64,000 bases of DNA. It comes from Phyllostachys edulis. Its lineage: Eukaryota; Streptophyta; Magnoliopsida; Poales; Poaceae. A model generated the notes under the pieces. That model had not been told where the DNA came from. It ran no database searches and saw only the letters and a list, made by a program, of their open reading frames with translations. Each line of letters begins with the position of its first letter. Position 1 is the stretch's first letter. This document shows positions 23,279 through 34,340 of this stretch, one piece after another. A program made the position numbers and the translations under genes. The stretch covers positions 13,077,533-13,141,532 of the forward strand of contig CM070566.1 in the NCBI GenBank assembly GCA_036346405.1, written 5' to 3'.

Positions 23279-26200
23279 ATGGATAAAGTTGTACGTGTAT
23301 TTACTGGTGGGGCGATTAGCCAAACGGGTAGTTTTGTCGACTTCGGCGGCATGGAAGCGATCGTTCTTTTGTTTCGCAAATCACCAGACTTTCAAACTCT
23401 TGTGACTAGGATTAAGTCTACCTTTAGATGGGATGAGCCTGAGGTCGTTGTCGGAATGCAGGGACGATATGACGCAGGGCTGGGTTCTAAGGTGCATGCC
23501 TTGTTGGTGTCAATCTTGTCCGCCGATGATTGGGGCATGTACAAGGATATTGTGCTCGCATCTCAGGTCCGGTTGTTGGAGGTGGCGGTAGAGATGACAA
23601 TCATTGTTAACGATTTGCCAAACAATTTGGATGTGGTGAATAGCAACACGGAGGAACTAGACCTTGCTCTCCATATTTCGCGAGGTCCCCTAATGGAGGA
23701 GCAACCTTCTGAAAAGTTCGTTAGCATGAGTCCTACCAACCATGCTCCCTTGTCGGTGGATCTGCCTGTATCTTCCCCGCAACGTGTTATTAACTTTATG
23801 ACTGTTTTAATGGCGCTCTAATGAATAACGAGCTTGAGAAGGAGTTGTTTCACGATGGAACAACTCGTGAAGTGGAGCCTGACGAAGGATGGAGCTCTAC
23901 CGAAAACGAGGCTCCCGCACCACTTTTCTCCTCAGAGGATGGCAGGGTTCTTCGCAGTGTAATGGCTGAGGCCCCGTCGGTGCATGCATTCGATGATGTC
24001 AGTATGGCTGATAAGGCGGTTTGTGCTAATGGGTTGAAGAGCAGGAATGGCATTGTGGACCCGGAGAATGACATGAACTTTTCGGGATGGAGGCCTCGCT
24101 TAAAGCGCTTCGCCAAGGCATCAAGAACTTCGCGAGTTATTTCCAACCATGAAGGATATTAAGGTTTGGACATGCGAATGACTTAAAAAGAATACTCGAT
24201 GTGAGGCACAAATGTGTGCACCATCGTCCGTTCATAGTGCAACACTATGATGTGAACAAAATGTACTATTCGACTCATCGTGAGGTGCAAAAGGGGTGTG
24301 GATGGAAGGTATGGGGCACCGCAAAACAAGGGACGAGCAATGGAAAATAGCGAATAAGGCATCTATTAGGGGTGACTTGGTTAACCCAAGAGAGAACCAA
24401 AAGGCCAGGAGGCGGCAACCTCACTCTTATGGGACCGCACAAGTGTTAAAGGCGAGGAGGAGGAGCATCTCCAAGATAAGGGCAAGATAGAACCAAAGAC
24501 AAGGAAAGAACTACTAAACAAAAATTTCATAGCTACCACGGCGACCTAGGCTCGATACTAACCGTGACGACCCACCTCGTGATGTACCGCAAGGTCCGGA
24601 GCATTGTGGTATCAATCTGATGTGACCATCGCCACCCTCATCGAGGTTATCTTCCCGCCTGCATCCGAGCTAGTCCCAGACAACAGAGCTAGTTCATTAA
24701 GTACCGTGTAGGACCTTATGGTCAAGCTTGTTAACAAGAAGTATGGGAAAGCATGGAGGGCAAAGTAGCCATCCAACAAGAGTGATGCTTGGTTATTGTG
24801 GGGTGATTGGAAGGAGGCTTACGGTTTGCTTCCTTGAATCCTAAGCGCAGCCAAGTTTGCTATGCAAGCCAAGAATCACGGGCATGGAGTTTTATCCTTC
24901 GAGGCAAGGCATCTCGCGAAAGTGTCCATTGGCACAAGCTTTTGAAACATCTACCCCTTGCACCCGAATGGAACTTCGATGGAGGGTTATGGAACATATC
25001 CTTGGGATGGTGTATTGGTCCTTTAGGCAATGCGGGGTTAGAGGCCTTCAAACATGGCAAGCCATCTCATTGCTAATTATTTACTGTCTTATCTTGTGGT
25101 TGCACGCCACATTCACGATGTGCTAAGGAAGTACTATAGTGCCTTGATGCTCGCCTTAGCAAAACCATGGGTATTGATGCAAAAGGAGGACCAATCGATT
25201 CCATTAGCATTCGCACCAACCACACATTTCATAATTGACAAAGGGTGAGACCAAGGCTATATAAGACCTGTTCAAGATGATCAAAAGGGATCTGTGGCTT
25301 GCCTTGGTCAAGCAAAGGAATGGTTCTGGATATAGTTTGTCTACACCTCAAGGCTTGCCCTAAAAGAATTGAATAAAGTACCTTGGGCACGGGAGGTCTC
25401 GGGCGGAGGTCCCGGACAGGGGTCCAAGGACTCAAGGGAGGTTTGCATCATCAAGATCTCGAGTAGATCTCAAAGGGAGATCTATCGGTCAAGATCTCAA
25501 AGAGGAGGTCCGAGCGGCTAGATCTCAACAAGGGAGGTCCGAGCGGCTAGATCTCAACAAGGGAGGTGCAGGCTAGATCTCAACAAGGGGATGGAGGTAG
25601 ATCTCAACAAGGGGAGGGGGCTAGATCTCAACAAGGAGGTCGCTAGATCTCAACAGCTAGCGGCTAGATCTGAAGAGCTAGATCTCAACAAGGGGAGGTC
25701 TCAAGGCTAGATCTCAACAAGGGAGGTCAGGCGGCTAGATCTCAACAAGGGGAGGATGGCAAGGCTAGATCTCAACAAGGGGAGGTCAGGGAGATCTGAG
25801 CGGACACTAGGGATGTGTCCAAAGAAGGTGCTGCATAGGTGGTGCATAGACCTCGATTCAAACCAACATTTAGCTTAGTTAAGGTTTGATTAATTCCAAT
25901 TGAACTCCAGATAATTTCTTTAAGCAATGTAGCAGGGAAGATCTTACCAAAAAGTTCAAGCTGTTATGTGAATACTTGGAGAAGAGGGAATTCGAGGTCA
26001 AGTTGATGAAGCCAAGGGGACTGACCAACGAACGGGGTAACTTGTGGTTGGACGAGGTCTTGTAGCAGAAGGCGAAGTGGGCACATGCATACGATGAAGA
26101 TGGCTGTCGGTATGGAATGATAACAATGAACATCTCGGAGGTGTTCAACAACGTTATTAAGGGTATCTGTGCGATGCTAGTAGCTGCTATCTTGGAGCAC

Positions 26201-27065
26201 TCATTTCGAAAGACCAACTCGTACTTTGTGGATCGGTGGACCCGAGCAAGGGATGCATACAACGCCAGCCAGTGTTGGGGTGCGGCTGCTGCCAAGCAAC
26301 TTGCTATCACGGATGCCGAGTCATGCAATCAAGAGGTGGAGAAATACGATCCCACTTTGCATATATACGCCGTCAGGGTAGCCAGGGGCACATCAATAGG
26401 AGGTGAGCGTTATAGTGGCTGGAACCATAGAGTGAACCTGACTGCAGAAGAATGTACTTGTATGGTCCCAATGTTGCTACATGTCCCATGCTCTCACGTC
26501 ATCACTGCCTGTCGCGTGCGCGGTGTAAGTCACCTTACCTTCATTGTGCTAGAATTCTTGAAGCTAGCCACGATGTGGACATGGGAGAAGAGATTCGAAC
26601 CTTACCTTGATCCCTCGCATTGGCCACTGTATGTGGGGGAGGAATACATTCCCAACACAGTAATGATGAACAAGCGATGCGGTCAAAGGAAGAGGAAGAG
26701 GCTTCGTAATGACATGGACCTCTCACAACAAGGCAGTAAGGACATGTACTCTCTAGGGGACTTCAACGACGCCAGCAGCACCAACAGGTGCTCGAAGTGT
26801 CACGAGCACAGACACACCAGGGCAAAGCACATGAGTAGGGATTCCCAGCCGCGCAGGGTCAGACGGCGGTGCGCACGTGTCGCTCCCCTGCTTGAGGTAT
26901 CCAACATTGTAGTTCCACAAAAATGGTTGTTCTTTACGTATATAGTACTTTCATTTGCATTTGACATATTGTTTTGAATGTCATGTGTATGTACTAAAAA
27001 TCTTTTCATGTAATGCAGGATGTTGCAGCACCCAAAGTACGTGTTGCTCCTCTGAGAGTAAGATG
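23279..27065 (+). pseudogene. MULE transposase (MUDR-A type), broken
   Basis: This would cut and paste the element. The N-terminal part (23279-23821) resembles the MUDR-A N-terminus, with a SADDWGMYKDIVLASQVR segment. A frameshift at 23821 leads to an acidic region (to 24162). The zinc/DDE core (24163-25380) is badly eroded, with only scraps such as a degenerate EAFKHGKP (usually EAFKHCKPV, the first catalytic D lying just after). A minisatellite replaces or interrupts the core at 25381-25830. The C-terminal part (25930-26896) has one stop, TAG at 26063-26065. It then runs through SEVFNNVIKGI and ILEHSFRKTNSYFVDRW to a SWIM zinc finger (CTC...CSH) near 26455-26513. An intron at 26897-27018 leads to a short last exon. 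Confidence 0.8.
25381..25830. repeat. AGATCTCAACAAGG minisatellite inside the transposase
   Basis: About ten imperfect units of roughly 25-35 bp share CTAGATCTCAACAAGGGGAGG. Unit length varies because of a CGAGCGG insertion in some. It sits where the catalytic core of the transposase should be. No target duplication or element ends are visible, so it probably arose by local slippage. Confidence 0.8.
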
Positions 27066-27193
27066 ACGACCACCGCGCGCACAGCACAGCCGACGAGGGC
27101 GTGGTGAGAATTGCTGATATATTTTTCGGTCATGCTTCCAACTTGTAGACTATGTGCTCATTTCACTAATTCATTTCCATTTCTCTAATATAG

Positions 27194-28517
27194 GTACTCC
27201 AGCTGCTACATTGGGATGAGCGGTACGAGCCACACGTCCACCAAACTAGTCTACTTGCTTTGGCGCGGACAGTCATCAACGGGCTCCCACGTATGGACGG
27301 TGCTGCACTTACCGCACTAGTGGACCGATGGCGCCTGGAGACCCACACCTTCCACCTGCCGTCAGGCGAGATGACCATCATGCTCCAGGATGTTAGCATG
27401 ATTCTCGGCCTCCCCATAGACGGAAATCCAGTGACTGGGGACATCAACAGTGTGGGTTGGCGAGACCGGGTGGGAGAGTGGCTTGGAGTTCGACCGGAGG
27501 AACCGAAGGCGGAGGTATCGCCACACCGACTGGAGCGCCTGTCACTGTGTGTACTTGTTGGAGTGGGAAGACCGGGCCAATCGGTCCAGGGACACACCGC
27601 CGGTCCATCAGAAGGCTCAGTTCGTTCACTACCTTTAGTGGCTCCATGGCGTCGCACGCCTCCGGCTTAGACCGGCCATGACCGATACAGACAGAGGGGA
27701 GGGGCACTCATTCGATGAGGATATCGTGGACGATTATTACAAGTTCACACAGATGGGCACATAGCCGGAGAGGGGCCCCATCAACGCCTATTACATGAGT
27801 ACATTTAATCTCGCTACTATTATGCGAACTCAGGGTGAGCAAACTAATTTACTCCTTTTAATCGCAGGGAACACAGCTCACACGCATAACCAACGAGGCC
27901 GGTGAGGCTCTTAGGCTACCCGAGAGTTTGGAGGGGAGCTACCAGCGCTTGAGGGATTTTGCTGAGGTAACATTTAATTCCTTTTGTACTGCAATTTATA
28001 ACACTTAATGTTTTCGTACCCATGTTATTCCTTTTGCTGTATTAAACTTCAATATTTTTTTTGGTTAACCTTGTAGATGGTTCGCCGTCGATGCTGGTGA
28101 TTGGCCACAAAAATGAACTGTGCGACGGCGGCAGAAGAAGTCGTGCAACCTGCCCCAGCTCGGAGTGGCTCCTCGCGTGCTACAACATCGGGAGTGACGA
28201 CATCCGCTTCAGCCGCACGAGACGAGGATGCGGAGGACGACGAGGAGGACGGCGAGGATGAGGACGGGGGCGACGACGAGGATGTCGATGCAAGGCTTCC
28301 AGACGAGATGGTCCTCGAAGACCTTGTTAGTGCACCATCCCCCACGCAGCCGACTCAGGCCACACCTCCGCACCGTAAACGGCGTGATTGCACAGGCATT
28401 AGTTCGATAAATGTCATGGAGGGCACGCGAGGCCAGCACCCAGCAGTGAAGTTTACACTAGGGTCGGGTGATGAGATGAATGGGTGTATGCATGTCTGTA
28501 CAGTTCATATTGAATGA
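27194..28517 (+). pseudogene. plant mobile domain (PMD) gene of the MULE
   Basis: The plant mobile domain is shared by transposons and by host proteins of the MAIN family. The exon starting at 27194 reads LLHWDERYEPHVHQTSLLAL, then LPRMDGAALTALVDRWR, THTFHLPSGEMTIMLQDVSM and ILGLPIDGNPVTG, which is the canonical N-terminal half. A frameshift near 27520 moves the frame to DWSACHCVYLLEWEDRA and then VHYL with a stop. Likely introns are 27835-27867 and 27967-28076 (GT...AG). The last exon has TGA at 28098-28100 and then a very acidic tail (ED/GD runs) to 28517. It follows the transposase by one intron (27104-27193) and may once have been its C-terminal extension. Confidence 0.7.
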
Positions 28518-29104
28518 AATCAGATGACTCTGCTGGAATGAAACTTTCTATGGCTAAGTTCAAATAAAATGATTGCATGAAATGAAATTTCTGAGTTGAT
28601 GGGTTTTGAATGTTGAATGAAATGAGATGACCGATGGATGATTCTTATTGTAGGAATCGTTGTTTGAATGAAATCACTATAACGATTCTTAATGCATGAA
28701 ATGTTGATTGAATGAAGTCAATTTGGATGATTGCACTGAGTATCTTTTGGTACTGTCACGCCTTTAGTAGTGGCATGACCAGCAGTCCTATCACGTCGGG
28801 ATAAATGGCGTGACAAGACTTAGTACCAAAGCGCTGGTCTTTTTTCGCAACACCTCTGGAACAACAAGCAATTTGGCGTGGCAGTATGGTTTTTCCACGC
28901 CTTTAATAGTGGTGTGACAATGCAGTCCTGTCACGCCGGGATAAATGGCATGATAGGACTTAACGTCAAGCAATTTGGCATGGCAGTATGTTTGTGCCAT
29001 GTCGTGAATAGTGGCGTGACAAAGTAGACCGACCGATCGTGCCTCCATTCGGACCGTCTGAACATCAATTTTGGGCTGATCGGACCGTCCGAAGATTTGC
29101 TTGT
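28518..29104. repeat. MULE internal repeats: GAATGAAAT runs and GGCGTGAC units
   Basis: 28518-28740 is full of degenerate TGAATGAAAT steps. 28745-29030 holds about three ~110-bp units with GTCACGCC, GGGATAAATGGCGTGAC and TTTGGCRTGGCAGTATG. Similar units lie near both MULE ends and at 31655-31735. No gene is visible. Confidence 0.6.
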
Positions 29105-29680
29105 GGTAACATACGGTCTAAGGCTTTAGGGTTTACTATTTAAGGTTTTTCGGTTAAGGGTTTTAGGTTATGGGGTTTAGGGTTTACGGTAATAGGTTTT
29201 GGGGTTGGTTAAGGTTTAGGATTTTAGGTTTCAGGGTTTAGGTTTAGGATTTAGTGTTTTAGGTTTTTGGTTTAGGGTTTAGGTTCAGGTTTACGTTTAG
29301 GTTTAGGTTTAGGCTGAGGTGGAGAGTATTTAGGAGGCACTATTACTGTAATTTATTAATTTTCTCCTATCCCTTCCTCCTTTTTTCCTAGCACCACGAC
29401 CACCCCTATATGTAGGTTTAATCAATAACTCTATTCTTTGTAAATAGGTCATGTGGGGTGGCCCGACAGCTTTATTTTAGGTTTTAGGGTTGGTTTTGGA
29501 ATAGGTTGGGGTTTTAGGGTTTAGAGTTTTAGGGTTTTGGGGTTTTAGGTTCAGGTTTACATTTATGTTTAGGCTTTTAAGCTTTAGGTTTAGGTTTAGG
29601 TTAAGGGTTTAGGATTTAGGGTTTAGGTTTACGGTTTAGGGTTTATGGTTTAGGTTTAGGGTTTAGGCTTTTCAGATCAA
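29105..29680. repeat. degenerate plant-telomere-like repeats (TTTAGGG variants)
   Basis: Two blocks, about 29110-29330 and 29470-29670, consist largely of GGTTTAGG, TTTAGGGTTTA and GGTTTTAGG steps in one orientation. The Arabidopsis-type telomere heptamer TTTAGGG occurs repeatedly but never in a long perfect array. A unique segment, 29331-29470, separates them. They lie inside the MULE, so this is not a chromosome end. Confidence 0.75.
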
Positions 29681-29995
29681 CTTGACAACCCTAACCTCCT
29701 CGCTAGGTTTTCATATCGACATGACAACACTATACCTCCTCAGCTTTTCAGACCGAACAGATATGACTCTGCAAAGAAAGACGTGACAACACTGTGCATC
29801 GCCAGCTTTTCAGACCGAAAAGACAGGACTCTGCAAAGCAAGACATGCCTTCTCTCTACAAAGCAGGACATGACCCGATGACTTCTCTCTGCAAAGTAAG
29901 ACGTGACAACACTTTGCCTTGCCAGCTTTTTAGATCGACATGACAACACTCTACCTCCTCAGCTTTTCAGACCGAAAAGATAGGACTTGGCATGA
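29681..29995. repeat. ~80-bp imperfect tandem repeat upstream of the GRF-like gene
   Basis: Units share CAGCTTTTCAGACCGA, ACTCTGCAAAG-AAGACRTGAC and GACAACACTNTACCTCCTC. About four incomplete copies are shuffled in order. The array ends about 30 bp before the TATA box at 30026 and could be part of a promoter. Confidence 0.65.
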
Positions 29996-30025
29996 AATTA
30001 ACCACACTATACCAACCTTGTGGCT

Positions 30026-30032
30026 TATAAAA
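30026..30032 (+). promoter_or_regulatory. TATA box of the GRF-like gene
   Basis: TATAAAA at 30026-30032 is followed about 30 bases later by ACACTACACAACC, a plausible start site. The ATG is at 30110. The spacing is typical of a plant core promoter. Confidence 0.55.
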
Positions 30033-30109
30033 GGAGGTGGAAGATATCTGGGAGAGAACACTACACAACCAACCCAACACTACACCAAAGCTTGCTTCAC
30101 TACATTGGG

Positions 30110-30908
30110 ATGGACAAGATGCAGAAGAAGCAATGGGACAAGATTCGCGAACAAGCAAGGGCTGCTGGGGCGCAGGACGAACAAGCAAGGGCTGCTGCGG
30201 CCTTGGTCCGACAAGAGGAGCTTGTCAGAATGGCAGCTCTCCGCAATGATGCCCCCCGTAGCAGCAACCCCTACCAGAACGTTCCAACCGAGCGTTCGCC
30301 GTAACACCAGCCAGAGGGGGAGACGTCGCCCCTCTGTTGGTGCAGGGACCCATGCAAGTTCTTCAAATCTAAACAGCGGCTCAGCCTGAGCATGCATTAC
30401 TGGGGTTGCGCTAACTACTCCTGTGACTATCCCGACTGCCGTTGGGACAAGAGTAGCTATCGGCAGCCGGTAAGGACCAGTTACAGTGTGTTCTCCTACT
30501 ATTTCTCTTTCAAAGTACATACTAACAATCTCTCCTATCTACCCGTAGTCCTTAGATCCACTATGTGGCTACCGCAAGTGGATCGACCTCGAGATCCACC
30601 CGCATGACCAGTGGACTCTCGACAACGACGAGTGGGATGCCAAAAGGGCCTGCGAGATCCGGGAGGAGGAGCACCGCAACGACAAGCAAAACGAGCGTAT
30701 CCGTCGGGAGACGAAAGCTCATCTCAAGACATGCAGGCGCAGGGAGCGTGAGGCTCACGAGAAAAAGAGGGAAATGGCATCCAAGGCCAAAGAGGCCGGC
30801 GAGGAGTTCAACGCAGAGCTCACAAGGAAGAAAAATAGCCCTGGTCCACGCAGTAGGCCGGACTATTTCGTACTAGTTCCCAGAAGGTCGAATTTATTTC
30901 CATTCTAA
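30110..30908 (+). pseudogene. GRF-zinc-finger-like, coiled-coil gene carried by the MULE
   Basis: Two exons, 30110-30469 and 30549-30908, are joined by a 79-base intron with GT...AG ends and phase 0. Exon 1 opens with MDKMQKKQWDKI and an alanine/arginine-rich helix. It hits a single in-frame TAA at 30302-30304, then continues into a cysteine-rich part (CWCRDPC, then CANYSCDYPDC). Exon 2 starts with CGYRKWIDLEIHP, the W-I-D pattern that follows GRF-type zinc fingers in many plant transposon-linked proteins. It then runs as a charged coiled coil to TAA at 30906-30908. The GRF label is inference from cysteine spacing. A nucleic-acid-binding accessory role is only a guess. Confidence 0.6.
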
Positions 30909-32109
30909 AAAGACGTATATGTATCGTAGGAGTACTTCGGTTTGTTACATCGTGAATGATGTTGTTTCTTATGCACGTAACCAAACCCTGTGCGCTGTGT
31001 TATTCCAAGCTTTATTATAAAGTCTATTTAAATTTACAACTTCAAATCTCGTCGTCTTTTCGCATTCAATTCTTCGCGTAGCGAGGCATCCAACAACATG
31101 GAAAAAAACGAGTTCTGGAAGTAGGCACGAAATGGTCTACGACCACAAAGTGATAAAGAGCGCCACCTATCATTCCAGTAGGATGTCTACGCTTCTATCA
31201 TTAGTGGTACTGTCTAGCATATGTCCATACTTGTGCCTCATGTTGTACCACATAGTCTATATATTAGTCATTTTTTCCAATATGCAATATGTATCACTTC
31301 TGGGACACGGCCTAGAAATATTGTGCGAGTGTTTATGATAGATATATATGCTAAAGTGTCAAAGGTTATCAATCCACAAAAAGATTATCGGTCCATATAT
31401 ATATTTACTCTCAGTTAAAAGGATGGTGTTATATTTGGTTCACAGATAGATTCACTATTTTTAAGTTATGGATTGTTAAATGTTACATGTACATGGTATT
31501 ATGTATCATCGTAACTTCAATTATTTTTTATCTTTCAAAAGGAAATCATTTTGTTACCATCTTACCACCAAATCCTAAGGTTCGAAATCCATAAATCAAG
31601 TCCGAACTAAATTCAACCATGAACTCAATTCAAAATTTACAAACCAACTGGAATCAGGCTCTGTCATGCCAATATGGGTGGCGTGACACAACACTACAGT
31701 CACGCTGTGATAAATAGCATGACAAAGGGTCTGTTCGGACCGTCCGAATATGTCCGTCTGTTCGGACCGTCTGATCGGAATCGGATGGTCCGAAAATAGA
31801 ATAACTTCAAAAATGCATAACTAATTCAAAGTAACTTCAAATCAAGTAAAACCAATTTTGATAATTTTCTTATTAAGTCAACTTTATTTTGGAATAAGTT
31901 TCAAACTTATCTTTGTCCCAAAAATTTAAGTTTTTGGAAATTAATCCAAAAATGACCAATTTTCAAGCCTTTTTTAAAAACATGATTTTCAAACTACTAT
32001 AACTTTCACTTGCTAACTCCAAATGGAATAATTCTTTCACCTAAAATCATCATCTAGCTACTGTAGAAAATTCATGCGTTTTTTAGCAATGGAATTGTCA
32101 TAATTTACA
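30909..32109. other. MULE 3' non-coding region
   Basis: No gene is visible. 30909-31650 is AT-rich and includes a possible 3' UTR. 31655-31800 repeats the GTCATGCC/GGCGTGAC units together with GTTCGGACCGTCCGAA palindromes. 31800-32105 is AT-rich subterminal sequence. Confidence 0.5.
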
Positions 32110-32375
32110 AACCAACTAGAATTGCGTGACAGAGCATTATTATCACGTCATGGGATCTGGCGTGACTAATGCCACGCAAGCCTCCACGCCGGCATGGCGG
32201 GTGAACGAGAGCTTGCGTGGTATGTTTTGTCACGCTACGGGTGATGACGTGACAGAATGATTTGGCCATACCATGTGTGGTGGCGTGGCTAAAGGGATTA
32301 GAATTGAAAATAAAGTTCGTGAGGAGTTAACTTTAAAATAAAATTTTAAAAAAGAATTAAATAATAAAAAAATTC
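32110..32375 (-). repeat. right terminal inverted repeat of the MULE
   Basis: This is the reverse complement of the left end with scattered substitutions. The last base before the TSD is 32375 (..AAATTC). It carries the same GGCGTGAC motifs. Confidence 0.85.
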
Positions 32376-32384
32376 CTTCTATCT

Positions 32385-32958
32385 AAACATGAACCAGATC
32401 AAAATAAATAAATAAAAGTGAAAAAAACACTTCCACCATCCACCACTCCCAACCTCCACTGCCGCTGCCGGCGCTACTCGCAACTACCTCTGTCGCTCGC
32501 GCTCTCTCTCTGATCCACCGGCGCCCGGCGGTGCTGCCTCCTCGGCCTCTATCAGGCAATGGCGTCGGTTGCTTGTGGCGGAAGCGATGACTTGGGTCCT
32601 GACCAAGTCCGACAGCGATAGCGAATCGAGCGCCAGCAGAAGACCGTATTCACCTCGGCCCTACACGGACAATCCCCCTCCTATGGGCTATGGCACCCCA
32701 TACAGGTCAAAGCTTGAATTGTGACGTTCAAAGAGCCTTGTCTTCGCCTCGACGATATCTTTCCATTCCGTGGCTAAAATATCAGGATTCCGTTGTTGCA
32801 TTTGGTTGTTGGCACCGTTTTCCATCTTTAAACGGGCATTATATGCAACAATTAAGCACAAGGGGCAACAAAGTAGCAATAAAAATATCTATCATCGTAT
32901 TGCTATCATGCCAAAAAAATCATACATTCGAAGTAATACTAACAATAGACAACACATT
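32385..32958. other. possible gene remnant upstream of the F-box pseudogene
   Basis: A CT-rich leader (32430-32560) precedes an ATG at 32589, giving the short frame MTWVLTKSDSDSESSASRRP up to TGA at 32721. Codon use and the serine-aspartate run look coding-like, and CATACAGGTCAAAG at 32700 could be a splice donor. No family was recognised. It may be chance. Confidence 0.25.
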
Positions 32959-33048
32959 GTACTTCGAAATATATGCAAGAAAAGGATTATAACCGAGTTG
33001 TTTGTACTTCGAAATATATGCAAGAATAGGATTATAACCAAGTTGTTT
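32959..33048. repeat. 45-bp tandem duplication, two copies
   Basis: Units 32959-33003 and 33004-33048 differ at only two positions and begin GTACTTCGAAATATATGCAA. It is a recent local duplication with no coding role seen. Confidence 0.9.
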
Positions 33049-34059
33049 AGCCACACAAACAACTTACAGTCGTGATTGATGAAGAACAGGAAGCAGTGTA
33101 GGTTCGATGTAGTGCAGAACGTAGATAAAGTAGCGAAACGAGCGGTCGCACAGATGCGCTGCTCAGAAATCTTATTGTCGCCCCGTGCTGGTATTCTCTG
33201 CGGCAATAGCTTGAAGATAGCTGCTCTCCCCCCTCCCCGGTGCACACTGAGAAAAAAGGCTAGCGAATTTCGGTCTCAACACTCACACAATCCAACTAGA
33301 TGAAGAAGATGATGTCAGAGAGGAATTGAGGAATTCAGTCTACTGAATTTGGACGTCTCTAGGTTCTTTAAGCATGCACACGTACGTAATTATTGGCTCC
33401 AGTAACAGTCGTCGTTAACCCAAATTAAACCGAATTATTTCAGGTGTTTGAAATCGCATTCAAACAGGATTAAGAAAGTTAACTGTATGATTAAGCAAAA
33501 TAAAAATTGAAGTCACAAGTCTCGTGATTTCCACGCAAAAATTTGCGAATACGCACGCGTGGATGACCCCATGTCATGTCTCACATGTTTTACGTAGTGG
33601 CAAGGGCTCCATCTTTTATACTGCTCATCTCCCACTTATCCAAGTAATATGAGACTAAATCATGCCATGCTTTGGAATTAGGAATAAATTGACCTTTAGA
33701 CCATAAGCCCAATTCTAACATGTAAGAAGTGTACGATCTCAGCACAATGTATAATTGTATCCGAATACATGTGTCCTAGGTTTTTGCGAGGAGAAGTTAC
33801 ACTTGATTAGTCTTGGTATTTTAAAAACCGCATTTTTTATTTATAGGGAAATAATAAATGAGATTTAAATATTTAGGAAAAGGTAAGAGTGGATTTCAAT
33901 GGTAGGAAGGTAGTGGTCCGCGGCAGCGTCCCAGACGTCTGCCCCGAGTGTTCAATCTTCTTCTGGGCCTGTGTTCTTAAGTTCGAAACATGCGTGCTTC
34001 GTTAGTGGCGTCGATCTAATTAAGCAAAAGATGTGTACTAGGTGGTGGTGGTGGTCAGT
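33049..34059. other. no gene seen
   Basis: Only short chance frames are present. A poly-purine GAAGAAGATGATG stretch lies at 33302-33316. Nothing repeats elsewhere in the window, so this may be older intergenic DNA. Confidence 0.4.
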
Positions 34060-34340
34060 TAGGTCACCTATAATAGGTTTATATCAGCTGTCTATAACTC
34101 TTATTACGTAGGATTTAAATTGGTATGGATAAAAGAGAATAAAGAGAGAGAAATGTATCATCTACAATTCTATAATCGACTGTAGCACCAGAATCAAGAA
34201 AATCATTAAAAGATTGTGTGTTGTCTATAATTCTATAGCCGACTGTATCACCACAACCTATTATATGAGTTGTCTTTAATATTGTCTACAGATAATATAG
34301 AGAGTTACTATAAATAGCAGTTATCTATATCATTATACAT
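34060..34340. mobile_element. MITE-like AT-rich segment
   Basis: The segment contains repeated CTATAATCGACTGTAGCACC / CTATAGCCGACTGTATCACC phrases and several TTGTCTATAA steps, typical of fragments of common grass MITEs. Clear terminal repeats and a TSD were not found, so the limits and family are uncertain. Confidence 0.3.

Larger units (their letters stand above)
20986..32375 (+). mobile_element. 11.4 kb Mutator-like element (MULE) with extra genes
   Basis: The element is flanked by a perfect 9-bp duplication CTTCTATCT (20977-20985 and 32376-32384), the length typical of Mutator-like elements. Its termini are inverted copies beginning GAATTTTTTTAT. About 85 bases match well, and a weaker match extends to about 250 bases. 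Inside, on the plus strand, are a decayed MULE transposase (23279-27065), a plant-mobile-domain gene (27194-28517) and a GRF-zinc-finger-like gene (30110-30908). Several tandem arrays are also present. The perfect TSD beside a dead transposase suggests mobilisation by a relative. Confidence 0.93.

Noticed and set aside
25381..25830. Minisatellite as a CRISPR-like array
   Set aside because: Unit length varies, units run head to tail without unique spacers, and it sits in a MULE gene.
29105..29680. True telomere or chromosome end
   Set aside because: Repeats are degenerate and embedded in a MULE with a TSD on both sides.
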